10,960 bases of DNA from NCBI GenBank assembly GCA_002315935.1, contig DCII01000033.1:1-10960 (forward strand), written 5' to 3'. The translations under genes were made by a program, and so were the position numbers. Source of the stretch: Ruminococcaceae bacterium UBA1730 (GTDB taxonomy: Bacteria > Bacillota > Clostridia > Oscillospirales > Acutalibacteraceae). The notes under the pieces are model-generated. The model was not told the origin of the DNA. It did no database searches and was given only the letters and a program-made list of their open reading frames with translations. Positions 1-7,627 of this stretch are shown here, piece by piece. How positions within the stretch are numbered: the stretch's first letter is position 1; the number at the start of each line of letters is the position of its first letter.

Positions 1-24
1 GTTCGAATCCGCTACGGGTCACCA
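1..24 (+). tRNA. tRNA, 3' end only (possibly tRNA-Lys)
   Basis: The window opens inside the T arm of a tRNA: the T loop TTCGAAT (2-8), the 3' strand of the T stem CCGCT (9-13), the 3' acceptor strand ACGGGTC (14-20), discriminator A (21) and encoded CCA (22-24). The missing 5' acceptor strand should therefore read GACCCGT, which would suit a lysine tRNA, but the anticodon is outside the window, so the identity is a guess. It lies only about 42 bases before the 5S rRNA gene and is probably co-transcribed with it. Confidence 0.85.
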
Positions 25-35
25 CAAAGAGCTGA

Positions 36-56
36 TAACGCACGAATAATGCGTTA
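36..56 (+). other. Hairpin in the tRNA-5S spacer, likely processing signal
   Basis: A perfect 7-bp inverted repeat, TAACGCA (36-42) and TGCGTTA (50-56), encloses a 7-base loop between the upstream tRNA and the 5S gene. No T run follows, so it is not a terminator. By analogy with other rRNA and tRNA transcripts, it may guide nuclease processing of the precursor; that role is inferred. Confidence 0.45.
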
Positions 57-65
57 CGATATATT

Positions 66-183
<118 letters not shown>

Positions 184-204
184 CTTTTTTTAATTTTCAT
201 CTTT

Positions 205-280
205 GCCCTAATAGCTCAGTCGGTAGAGCACGCGGCTGTTAACCGCGGTGTCATAGGTTCGAGTCCTATTTGGGGCGCCA
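205..280 (+). tRNA. tRNA-Asn (anticodon GTT)
   Basis: This is a complete 76-base cloverleaf. The acceptor GCCCTAA (205-211) pairs with TTGGGGC (270-276), followed by discriminator G and encoded CCA (278-280). The D stem is GCTC/GAGC. The anticodon stem CGCGG/CCGCG encloses loop CTGTTAA with anticodon GTT at 238-240. The T stem ATAGG/CCTAT encloses loop TTCGAGT. It reads asparagine codons AAC and AAT. Placement directly after 5S is common in Clostridia. Confidence 0.97.
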
Positions 281-284
281 AATG

Positions 285-341
285 CAACGTATCCGAGTTT
301 CTTCTTCAAAAGAGATTTCTTCGGATGCGTTGTTTTTTTTA
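285..341 (+). terminator. Intrinsic terminator of the rRNA/tRNA operon
   Basis: Inverted repeat CAACGTATCCGA (285-296) and TCGGATGCGTTG (321-332) gives a 12-bp stem with one G-U pair. It closes a 24-base interior and is followed by a run of eight T (333-340). It starts five bases after the tRNA-Asn CCA end and marks the end of the stable-RNA transcription unit. Confidence 0.85.
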
Positions 342-391
342 CGACAAATACACTTCCTTGTTATTTTCTATCAAACCTGAATCACAATATT

Positions 392-442
392 TTTGGTTTA
401 TCCTATGTAACGGCTGGAATTGCTCGCCTTCCTTTGGTTTAT
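392..442 (+). promoter_or_regulatory. Two exact 10-bp direct repeats, candidate LytTR operator
   Basis: TTTGGTTTAT occurs at 392-401 and again at 433-442. The two starts are 41 bp apart, about four helical turns, so both copies face the same side of the DNA. The second copy ends 22 bp before the -35 box of the regulator promoter. The half GTTTAT matches the GTTN[AG][TG] core of known LytTR-domain sites, while the first three positions match less well. Known LytTR sites are usually paired direct repeats upstream of the -35 box, although closer together than here. Autoregulation by the downstream response regulator is inferred. Confidence 0.45.
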
Positions 443-464
443 GTATTTTAATCATAGGTATTAT

Positions 465-492
465 TTGACAAATGACTGATTTCTGTTATACT
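465..492 (+). promoter_or_regulatory. Sigma-A type promoter of the two-component operon
   Basis: TTGACA (465-470) and TATACT (487-492) are separated by 16 bp, so the -35 box is perfect and the -10 box is near consensus. Transcription should begin near 499. That rules out the in-frame ATG at 472 as the main start of the regulator, because it would lie upstream of the transcript. Confidence 0.75.
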
Positions 493-528
493 ATAAAAGG
501 CAGTTCGGAAAAGTCAGGATGTGTTTTA

Positions 529-1221
529 TTGAAGATTCTTGTTGTTGATGATGAAAAAAGCATAGTTGATAATTTGTTTTCAACTATTTCAGAAAGATAT
601 GAAGCTGATATTGTAACCGCAAATTCGATCAGCGAAATAATTGAAGAAAAAGTGAATGTTTCCGGAGCGGATATTGCGTTTGTTGATATTCAGATAAAAG
701 ATGATAATGGAATCAATCTCGGATGTTATCTTCAACAGAAATATCCTGAAATGCATCTGGTGTTTATTTCGGGTTATCCTGAAAAAGTGACGGATGTATT
801 TTTGTCACTCTCGGCAATGGGGTTCATTGATAAACCAATCAGAAAAGAGAAGGTTTATGCATACATTGACAAAGCAATGAATCAATCAAACGAAGATTAT
901 TTTTGCAGTTCTGTTTATGGTCATAAGACTGAATTTCACAAAAATAATATTATCTTTATCGAAAGCAGCAAAAAGGTGCTGAAAATTCACACAACGGGCG
1001 GAGTTGCCGAAGTGGTCGGAAAGCTTGATGATGTTGAGAAACAGTTTGAAAAGCAGTTTGTCAGATGCCACAAGAGTTATCTTGTTAATCTGAAATATAT
1101 TTCCTGCCGCAGGTTGATGACGTTTGTTCTCATCAATAAAGAAGAAATAAATATTAGCCGAACATATAAAAATGAGGCTATTGAAAAATATAATAGATAC
1201 AGGGGCGGCGTTCTGATATGA
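529..1221 (+). CDS. LytTR-family response regulator (AgrA-like)
   Basis: This is a cytoplasmic transcription regulator that is phosphorylated by the kinase encoded next to it. The start is taken as TTG at 529, preceded by AGGA (516-519) and lying downstream of the promoter; the longer frame from ATG 472 would add 19 residues before the receiver begins. The 230-residue product has a receiver domain (about 1-120) with acidic pocket D7-D8-E9, phospho-acceptor D53, switch S81 and conserved K102-P103. A LytTR DNA-binding domain follows (about 130-228), including the typical VRCHKSYLVNL and NISRTYK stretches. The architecture and length match AgrA/VirR-type regulators. Its stop overlaps the kinase start (ATGA, 1218-1221), showing a translationally coupled pair. 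Targets are unknown; its own promoter region is one candidate. Confidence 0.93.
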   Translation: MKILVVDDEKSIVDNLFSTISERYEADIVTANSISEIIEEKVNVSGADIAFVDIQIKDDNGINLGCYLQQKYPEMHLVFISGYPEKVTDVFLSLSAMGFIDKPIRKEKVYAYIDKAMNQSNEDYFCSSVYGHKTEFHKNNIIFIESSKKVLKIHTTGGVAEVVGKLDDVEKQFEKQFVRCHKSYLVNLKYISCRRLMTFVLINKEEINISRTYKNEAIEKYNRYRGGVLI

Positions 1222-2522
1222 GTCTGAGAAATTTTCTGCTTTTGAATATACCAATGTGTTTTATTCAGATGGCTTTCTTGCATCTTTCTTTGAAGTGCAA
1301 ATACAATAAGTATCTGACATTTATCTTGCTCGTTGTTCCGTTTACTTTTCTTGCTTTGATGAAGCAGACCATCCCGGGAATGAACCCGATTGTTTCATCC
1401 TCATCTGCAATAATTTATTCTTTTGTTTTCTCCATTACAATGTATAGGGATAATCTGAAAAAGAAAATATTGGAATATCTGATAAACTATGCAATTTCAT
1501 TCGCTGTTAATTTTATATCTCTTGCTGTGTATGCTTTGCTCAGCGGAGATATAACCAATCCGGATATTTCATATATGGTTATGTTCAATATTGTTCTTGC
1601 AATGGGTTACCTTATTATTTTTATTGCAAGAAGAAAGCAAGTGTTCGGAACGGAAAACAACCGTTTTACGATTTTGGGAATCGGTTTACTTGTTTTTTCT
1701 CACATGGTTATTTCATTCTGTATGGAAGCTTTCTTTTTTGGAAATGATGTTTTCGAAGAAAATTCCAGGTACGGATTTAATATTGAAAAGAACACTTTTT
1801 ATATACTTTTGTTTGTGATAATCGGAATGATTCTTTTTTTAACGGATATTCTGATGGTTTATGTTATGAACAGAGCTTCAAAGAGCGTTGCAATGCAAAA
1901 GGATATTGAGCTTTATGAATATAAGCAATCGCTTTATGCTGACTATTATGCTGAAATAGAAGAAAACAGTGAGCAGACAAGAAAAATCCGTCATGATATG
2001 GCAAATATTGCAGAAGTTATAGGGGCAATGATTCACAGCAACAATCTGAATGATAAAGAAATCGCAAACGAACTATATGAAAAACTGCAGGCTGATATTC
2101 AGAATATAAAAAATGAGGTGTATTGTTCAGATAATCTTCTGAATGCGATTCTTTCAATAAAAGCAAACATCTGCCGAAGCAGGAATATTCAGACTGAATT
2201 TTCCGTTTCAACAGATAAATTTTCAATTCTTGAGAAAACAGACCTTTGTAAGATTGCCACAAATATGCTTGACAATGCAATCAAGGCAACGGATTCTGCA
2301 GAAGAGGAAAAAAAGATTATTTTCAGAATTACATCGGATGAGAATTCTTTGTTTATTTCTTCTGTGAATCCGATAGGAAAGAGAAACCAAATTGCGGAAA
2401 ATGACAAGGCACACGGATATGGCCTGAAAATCATCAGAGATGTTGCCTCAAAATATAAAGGCGAATTGGATACCGTAGAAAAATCGGGAGTGTATATCTC
2501 ACAAATCATTATTCCGATTTGA
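1218..2522 (+). CDS. GHKL sensor histidine kinase (AgrC-like)
   Basis: This is a membrane sensor kinase of 434 residues. Six or seven hydrophobic helices fill residues 5-215, with little outside them to form an extracellular domain, as in peptide-sensing AgrC-type kinases. A linker helix follows, then the phospho-acceptor motif R-H-D-M with H259. The ATPase domain has the N box N349-MLD-N353 and the short glycine loop H399-GYGLKII, typical of the HATPase_c_5 (GHKL) group. It should autophosphorylate on H259 and pass the phosphate to D53 of the regulator encoded just before it. The ATG overlaps the regulator stop; AGGGG at 1201-1205 is a weak, distant ribosome binding site, so coupling probably drives translation. 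No agrB- or agrD-like gene is visible nearby, so the signal cannot be inferred. Confidence 0.93.
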   Translation: MSLRNFLLLNIPMCFIQMAFLHLSLKCKYNKYLTFILLVVPFTFLALMKQTIPGMNPIVSSSSAIIYSFVFSITMYRDNLKKKILEYLINYAISFAVNFISLAVYALLSGDITNPDISYMVMFNIVLAMGYLIIFIARRKQVFGTENNRFTILGIGLLVFSHMVISFCMEAFFFGNDVFEENSRYGFNIEKNTFYILLFVIIGMILFLTDILMVYVMNRASKSVAMQKDIELYEYKQSLYADYYAEIEENSEQTRKIRHDMANIAEVIGAMIHSNNLNDKEIANELYEKLQADIQNIKNEVYCSDNLLNAILSIKANICRSRNIQTEFSVSTDKFSILEKTDLCKIATNMLDNAIKATDSAEEEKKIIFRITSDENSLFISSVNPIGKRNQIAENDKAHGYGLKIIRDVASKYKGELDTVEKSGVYISQIIIPI

Positions 2523-2583
2523 CAAATTCTTAAAGCTGTCAATTTTGATTTTCCGAAGTTTTTGCATGATAAGGTTTAAGACA

Positions 2584-2629
2584 AAATGCCCACTGAAACG
2601 AAGCGTTCTTCTTCTTTCGGTGGGTATTT
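2584..2629. terminator. Bidirectional-type terminator after the kinase
   Basis: CCCACTGAAA (2589-2598) pairs with TTTCGGTGGG (2615-2624), with one T-G pair. The stem is extended by flanking AAAATG and TATTT bases, and GAAG/CTTC can pair inside the loop. The T tract after the stem is short (TATTT), so termination may be partial. Its position, 60 bases after the kinase stop and before a new promoter, supports a transcription boundary. Confidence 0.6.
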
Positions 2630-2667
2630 CTGTAAAAATGCAAAAATTTTTCAATCAATATCTTTTC

Positions 2668-2696
2668 TTGCACTGTCTTATGTGGTAAAATATAAT
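2668..2696 (+). promoter_or_regulatory. Sigma-A type promoter of the sugar transporter operon
   Basis: TTGCAC (2668-2673) and a perfect TATAAT (2691-2696) are 17 bp apart. Transcription should start near 2703, giving a 5' leader of about 110 bases before the ATPase start at 2816. The position just after the kinase terminator indicates that the transporter is transcribed separately from the two-component system. Confidence 0.75.
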
Positions 2697-2740
2697 TATA
2701 ATTTTCGTTTTGTAATATACTATGGTCACAGAGAGGCAAT

Positions 2741-2785
2741 AAAGAGTTGATGATGAATCTGAATTATCATCTCTTTACGGAATAA
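2741..2785 (+). promoter_or_regulatory. Structured 5' leader with hairpin and micro-ORF
   Basis: Bases 2741-2754 pair with 2763-2776 (AAAGAG with CTCTTT, then TGATGAT with ATTATCA, one T-T mismatch and one G-T pair) around the 8-base loop GAATCTGA. No T run follows. Within it, ATGATG (2750) opens an 11-codon frame, MMNLNYHLFTE, ending at TAA 2783-2785. That stop overlaps an ATG at 2785 that opens MFRGFRGGNKIG, ending at 2823 just inside the ATPase gene. The micro-ORFs lack strong ribosome binding sites. A control role for the hairpin or the short frames is inferred only. Confidence 0.35.
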
Positions 2786-2815
2786 TGTTTCGGGGCTTCA
2801 GAGGAGGGAATAAGA

Positions 2816-4309
2816 TTGGCTGACATTGTTTCAATGAACAATATTGTTAAATCATATGATGGCGTTAAAGCATTGGATGGGGCAAACCTGACCGTTGAGC
2901 AAGGAGAGGTTCATGCTCTTATCGGGGCAAACGGTGCGGGCAAATCTACTTTGATGAAAATTCTTTGCGGAGAGCTTGACTATGATTCCGGCAAAATAGT
3001 TTATGATGGAAAAGAAATTAATCCGCAAAAATACGGCAATATGCAGAGTTTCGGCATTATCCTTATTCATCAGGAAATCTGTTCGGTTCCGGAGCTGACT
3101 GTTGCTCAGTATATGTTTGTTGGCAGAGAACCGACCAAAGGCTTTTTTATTGACGATAAGCAAATGGAGAAAAACGCAGTTTGTTTTCTGGAACAGATAG
3201 GTGCAGAATTCTCACCAAGCACAAAAATGGGTGATTTATCATTAGCTCAGCAACAGCTGGTTGAAATATCCAAAGCACTTTCGTTCAATGTTAAATTGCT
3301 GATTCTGGATGAACCTACCACGGCACTTGGAGAAAGGGAGACTCAAAAAGTTTTTGAAATTATCCGTTCATTAAAAAATAAAGGCGTTTCCGTAATTTAC
3401 ATCTCACACAGACTTGAAGAATTGTTCATTATTTCAGACCGGATTACGGTTATGAGAGACGGTAAATATATCAGGACACTGCAAACTTCATCAAGTGAAA
3501 AGAACGAACTCATAAGTTTGTTGGCAGGTCACGAAATAAAGAGCGGCAAAAAAACTGCAAGCTCCGTGCCGGAAAATGCGGAGATTGTTCTTGAGGTTCA
3601 GAATGTTTCGGCGAGTCCCCTGCCTGAAAATGTGAGCTTTTCCTTAAGAAAAGGAGAAATTCTCGGCTTGGCAGGTCTTGTCGGCTCGGGCAGAACCGAA
3701 ACAGCTAAATCAATTTGCGGAATTATTCCGAAATTATCCGGCAAGGTCTTTATCAACAACAAGGAGGCGAAAATAAATTCGCCTAAGGATGCCATCAAAA
3801 ACGGAATTTGTTATTTATCCGAAGACAGAAACGGAGAAGGGCTGATTCCGCAACGCTCAATTATCGGAAACACGGTAATCAGCAGTCTTGAAAGATATGA
3901 GGAATTCTTTATTCTTGATGACAAAAAAATGCTGAAGGATTCCGTTGAACTCAATTCAAAGGTTAAAACAAAATATTCAGACCCTCATGCACCCATTTCA
4001 TCGCTTTCCGGAGGAAACGCACAAAAGGTGATAATTGCCCGTTGGTTGTTGAACGATTGCCAGATTTTCATTTTCGATGAGCCGACCAAGGGAATTGATG
4101 TTGGGGCAAAGGATGAAATTTATCAGAATATTGCCGATATTGCAAAAAGCGGCCATTCCGTAATTGTTATTTCATCTGAAACAGAAGAGTTGCTTGATAA
4201 TTGCGACCGTATTCTTGTTATGTGGGAAGGAAAAATATCGGGCGAATTAAGCATAGAAAATGCTACCCAGGAAAGAATAATGAAATTTGCTACCGGAGAG
4301 AATATATGA
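2816..4309 (+). CDS. Sugar ABC transporter ATPase, CUT2 family (RbsA/MglA-like)
   Basis: This tandem ATPase, of normal family length (497 residues), powers uptake of a monosaccharide or similar solute at the inner face of the membrane. Translation starts at TTG 2816, set by the strong AGGAGG at 2802-2807, eight bases upstream. The first ATPase domain has Walker A GANGAGKST (37-45), Q86, a divergent signature LSLAQQQ (141-147), Walker B LLILDEP (161-167) and H198. The second has GLVGSGRTE (287-295), where arginine replaces the Walker A lysine as is usual in this family, then LSGGNAQ (397-403), Walker B IFIFDEP (417-423) and serine in place of the switch histidine near 453. The gene overlaps the permease by ATGA. 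The substrate cannot be told from the ATPase: ribose, galactose, xylose and AI-2 transporters all use this type. Confidence 0.95.
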   Translation: MADIVSMNNIVKSYDGVKALDGANLTVEQGEVHALIGANGAGKSTLMKILCGELDYDSGKIVYDGKEINPQKYGNMQSFGIILIHQEICSVPELTVAQYMFVGREPTKGFFIDDKQMEKNAVCFLEQIGAEFSPSTKMGDLSLAQQQLVEISKALSFNVKLLILDEPTTALGERETQKVFEIIRSLKNKGVSVIYISHRLEELFIISDRITVMRDGKYIRTLQTSSSEKNELISLLAGHEIKSGKKTASSVPENAEIVLEVQNVSASPLPENVSFSLRKGEILGLAGLVGSGRTETAKSICGIIPKLSGKVFINNKEAKINSPKDAIKNGICYLSEDRNGEGLIPQRSIIGNTVISSLERYEEFFILDDKKMLKDSVELNSKVKTKYSDPHAPISSLSGGNAQKVIIARWLLNDCQIFIFDEPTKGIDVGAKDEIYQNIADIAKSGHSVIVISSETEELLDNCDRILVMWEGKISGELSIENATQERIMKFATGENI

Positions 4310-6345
4310 AAACATTAATTGATAAATTGAACTCACCAAGAAGAAACACAAGAGACCTTAGCAGCATTATTCTCGGAATTTTGCTCCTTGCACTGTTGTT
4401 CACTTCCGTTAATCCGAACTTTATTAATAAGTTCAATCTGATCAGCTTAGGGCAAAACCTTGCACCTTATGCCATGCTGTCATTAGGTGTTCTGATGCCC
4501 ATATCCATGGGTGGAACAGATTTGTCCGTCGGTGCTGTTTGCATCGGCTCGGCAGTCTTCGCAGGAAAATTATACAGTCTGGGTCTTCCTCTTGCTTCGG
4601 TTATTCCGATAATGATATTATTTGCATCGCTTATAGGATTGATAAACGGATTGCTGATTGCAAAAAGACATATTCAGCCTTTTATCGCTACCCTCGGCAC
4701 AATGATGTTTGTAAGAGGAGCAACGGCAATTTTCGCAAACACGCCGACCGTTCTTTATCCTTCGGGAACATGGTATAACAGAATTTTTTCTTCAAATAAC
4801 GGCGTTTCGATGAGTTTTCTTTGGGTTATCCTGTTCTCACTTATTATATTTGTCATTTACAGAAAAACGAAATTCGGCCGTTATCTTATCTCCATAGGAA
4901 GCTGCGAAAAGGCAACACGCATTTCCGGCGTTGATGTTGATAAATATAAAATTTTAGGGTATGTCGGTTCCGGCTTTATGGCGGGAGTTGCCGCTGTTTT
5001 CTGGACTTCATCCTTTGCTACGGTCACTGTTGCAACAGGCAACGGCATGGAGCTTGACGCCATTGCGGGCGTTTACATAGGCGGAACATCGGCAATCGGC
5101 GGATTTGCAAGTGTGTTTGGCAGCGTGTTAGGCTCCATAATGCTTGTTATCATCAGGAGCGGACTTAATTTCTCTCTTGCCAAGTTGAATGTTTCAATTA
5201 ATTCAACATATGTCACTTATGCTATCAGCGGTATTATTGTTGTGGTCGCTGTTCTGACCGAAAAGACCAACAAAGGAAAATCCAAAAAATTCAAGCTTTT
5301 CAGCTCCAAAAACCGTGCTGTTATCCGCATTATTTCTTATATTCTTTCCTTTGCCCAGCTCGTTGCTTTATTCACAATAGGAATTAAAGTTGATAACAAT
5401 TCATCAGCCATGCAAAATACTGATGAAAAGAAAACAATATGCCTTGCCATGAAATCCGAGGGCAATGAATTCTGGGATGAAGTAACCCGTGGAGCAATTG
5501 CCGCAGGAGATGAACTCGGATATAATGTTATTTGCAGAGGCACTGAGAGCGAGGATGCTTCTTATCTGCCGAAGCAAAGAGAAATAGTCAGCACATTGCT
5601 TTCCTCAAACCCTGTCGGAATTGGAATGGCAACAATAGCAGATGGTTTTACCGACCAACTTGAGGAAGCTTATTCTAAGGGAATAAATGTTGTTCAGTTT
5701 GACTCCGGACTTCAATCCGGTGATCTGGAATATATCAACTCTTCCTCTCAGAATCCCTTGAAGTCATTTGTCAAAGCAAGCAACTATGATAATGCCGCTA
5801 TTGCCGCTGAAAATGTGTATAAGGTAATAAGAAACGACATTGCCGCTTCTGACAAGTATGTTGTAGGTGTTGTTCAACACGAGAACAGCGTTTGTGCTAA
5901 TGACAGGGGAAATGGTTTCAAGGATACATTATATAAGCTTGTCGAATCCAATGCAGACACAAAGGGAAAATGCGAAATTATTATTGAAATCAAGCCTTCC
6001 GAAGCAAACAATGCGTATAAGGAAGCTTTGGAATATCTTTTCGAAAAGGATGCAAGGATGATTTTCTGCACAAACCTGACTGCCGCAACTCAATGTGCAG
6101 ATGCAGTTCAATCAACTGACGGAAAGTATGACGGCGTTAAATTTGCCGCCTTTGATACAGGAGAAAAGATATATGAATGGCTGAAAAGCGACAGCAAATC
6201 TCCGCTTCTGGGAACAGTTTCACAAAACCCGTATATGATTGGTTATTCTACGGCAAAAACATTGATAGACCTTTATGAAGAAAGGGAAACAGAAGAAGAA
6301 ATAATAGTTCCCGGCGAGTGGGTAACAGCGGAAACAATAAAATGA
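4306..6345 (+). CDS. CUT2 sugar permease fused to its substrate-binding domain
   Basis: This 679-residue protein joins two normally separate parts. The start is ATG 4306, overlapping the ATPase stop and preceded by CGGAGAG (4294-4300). Residues 20-318 are an RbsC-type permease with the family markers GGTDLSVGA (69-77) and AIAGVYIGGTSAIGG (252-266). A lysine-rich stretch (319-340) looks cytoplasmic. One extra membrane helix (about 338-360) would carry the chain outside. Residues 376-679 form an RbsB-type binding domain with likely ligand-contact motifs FDSG (465-468), NYDNAAIAAE (493-502), NDRGNGF (532-538), FDTGE (616-620) and SQNPYMIGY (639-647). The frame is unbroken across the junction, and no separate binding protein is encoded nearby, so the fusion appears functional. 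One permanently tethered receptor per permease subunit is expected. The substrate is probably a pentose, hexose or related molecule. Confidence 0.93.
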   Translation: MKTLIDKLNSPRRNTRDLSSIILGILLLALLFTSVNPNFINKFNLISLGQNLAPYAMLSLGVLMPISMGGTDLSVGAVCIGSAVFAGKLYSLGLPLASVIPIMILFASLIGLINGLLIAKRHIQPFIATLGTMMFVRGATAIFANTPTVLYPSGTWYNRIFSSNNGVSMSFLWVILFSLIIFVIYRKTKFGRYLISIGSCEKATRISGVDVDKYKILGYVGSGFMAGVAAVFWTSSFATVTVATGNGMELDAIAGVYIGGTSAIGGFASVFGSVLGSIMLVIIRSGLNFSLAKLNVSINSTYVTYAISGIIVVVAVLTEKTNKGKSKKFKLFSSKNRAVIRIISYILSFAQLVALFTIGIKVDNNSSAMQNTDEKKTICLAMKSEGNEFWDEVTRGAIAAGDELGYNVICRGTESEDASYLPKQREIVSTLLSSNPVGIGMATIADGFTDQLEEAYSKGINVVQFDSGLQSGDLEYINSSSQNPLKSFVKASNYDNAAIAAENVYKVIRNDIAASDKYVVGVVQHENSVCANDRGNGFKDTLYKLVESNADTKGKCEIIIEIKPSEANNAYKEALEYLFEKDARMIFCTNLTAATQCADAVQSTDGKYDGVKFAAFDTGEKIYEWLKSDSKSPLLGTVSQNPYMIGYSTAKTLIDLYEERETEEEIIVPGEWVTAETIK

Positions 6346-6454
6346 ATTGTCGGAATAATAACGCAGACGATTGAATATAAACAGAAACAATACGAAACAG
6401 AGAGAACGCTCAGCTCAATGCTCATAAAAATGCTTTTACCGGAGGAGAATGATT

Positions 6455-7627
6455 TTGGATTTTCTTACAGCAAAACAGGCCGCCGAAAAATGGGGTATCA
6501 CGCCGAACCGGGTTACCATCCTTTGCAACGGCGGAAAAATTCCGGGTGCTGTTCACATGGGCAAACAATGGATGATTCCAAACAGCACTGAAAAGCCCGT
6601 AGACGGCAGAACAAGAAAGGCAAAGAACAATGCCGGTGAAGAGTGTTTCCGTTTTCCGCTTTATATCAATTTTAATGATAACAGTTTTTCCCCGCCTCTT
6701 TCGGAGGAAGAAAAAGCTCTCAGAACAGCACAGATTGATTTTTTTGGCTGCGATTTTGAAAAGGCAAAAAAGGAATTTGATGTGCTCTGCAAAAATTCAG
6801 AAAACCGATATGTCAGAATGTCCTCTCTGTTTTTTATGTGCATAACCTCTGCGGCATATAATGCGGAAATCAATTTTCTTTATTATTTCAACCAATTGAA
6901 TTCCGAGCTTGCAAAGGATTTTCCGAATAAAAACGAAATGGGATTGTTGCGTCCGTGGATGAACGGAATATTCGGTATGTATAAATCAGCTTCGGAATAC
7001 CTTAATTACGATGTTGAAACCGAATTCCATTCCTCCGTATATTATTTTCGGGCTTATCTGTCATTTTTCAAATTTATTCCCGAGGATGTTTCCGATTATT
7101 CCGAAGCTCATTTTGAGGTCTTTGAATTGCTCTGCCGAAAAATGGAAGAGGATAAATATTTCTTTGAGGCACAAATGCTTCATTATATGTTATTTGTTTC
7201 ATATATGATGACCGGAAGCGAGCGGCTGATGCTGCATCACCTGAAGCAGATAATTGCCATTGCATATGAGCATGGTTTGCTCTATGCGGCTGCCGACCTT
7301 GCACCGTATTATCCGGATGCATATAAGGTTGTTCTGAGCGAATATCCAAAGGATTTTGCCGAACGGCTCAAACGGAGCGGTGCACATATCTACAATAATT
7401 TTGCCGTCTTCAATAAGAAATACAACACCTCGAATTTATACACAAATTTAGGTAGGAATGATTACCTGATTATTCTTTATGTTTCGCAAAAGTATTCCAA
7501 CAAAAAAATAGCAGAGGCAATAAACCATTCCGAGCGGACTGTTGCGAATATGCTTTCCAATATTTATGCAACCTTCGGAGTGAAGAATAAACAAGAGCTT
7601 CTGAAGCTTATCAACGAAGAATTATAA
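6455..7627 (+). CDS. Regulator with an N-terminal HTH and a C-terminal LuxR-type HTH
   Basis: This 390-residue protein is probably a transcription regulator. The start is taken as TTG 6455, seven bases after GGAGGAG (6441-6447); the in-frame ATG at 6449 lies only one base from that site. Residues 1-50 resemble the excisionase-like (MerR-fold) HTH of many Clostridia regulators: LTAKQAAEKWGITPNRV, a turn with GKIPGAV, then a WMIP strand. The middle (about 70-320) is helical, rich in Phe and Tyr, without a motif I recognise, possibly a TPR-like ligand or partner domain. Residues about 330-390 form a LuxR/GerE-type HTH (YSNKKIAEAINHSERTVANMLSNIY followed by FGVKNKQELL). The 109-base gap after the permease has no clear terminator, so it is probably in the transporter operon and may control it. 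Confidence 0.8.
   Translation: MDFLTAKQAAEKWGITPNRVTILCNGGKIPGAVHMGKQWMIPNSTEKPVDGRTRKAKNNAGEECFRFPLYINFNDNSFSPPLSEEEKALRTAQIDFFGCDFEKAKKEFDVLCKNSENRYVRMSSLFFMCITSAAYNAEINFLYYFNQLNSELAKDFPNKNEMGLLRPWMNGIFGMYKSASEYLNYDVETEFHSSVYYFRAYLSFFKFIPEDVSDYSEAHFEVFELLCRKMEEDKYFFEAQMLHYMLFVSYMMTGSERLMLHHLKQIIAIAYEHGLLYAAADLAPYYPDAYKVVLSEYPKDFAERLKRSGAHIYNNFAVFNKKYNTSNLYTNLGRNDYLIILYVSQKYSNKKIAEAINHSERTVANMLSNIYATFGVKNKQELLKLINEEL

Noticed and set aside
472..528. ATG start giving 19 more residues on the response regulator
   Set aside because: It lies inside the promoter, upstream of the expected transcript start, and adds residues before the first receiver strand. TTG 529 is preferred.
4201..4305. Longer start for the permease fusion
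   Set aside because: It would overlap the ATPase gene by over 100 bases. ATG 4306 has a ribosome binding site and the usual ATGA overlap.
6449..6454. ATG start for the double-HTH regulator
   Set aside because: It lies one base after GGAGGAG, too close for initiation; TTG 6455 has normal spacing.
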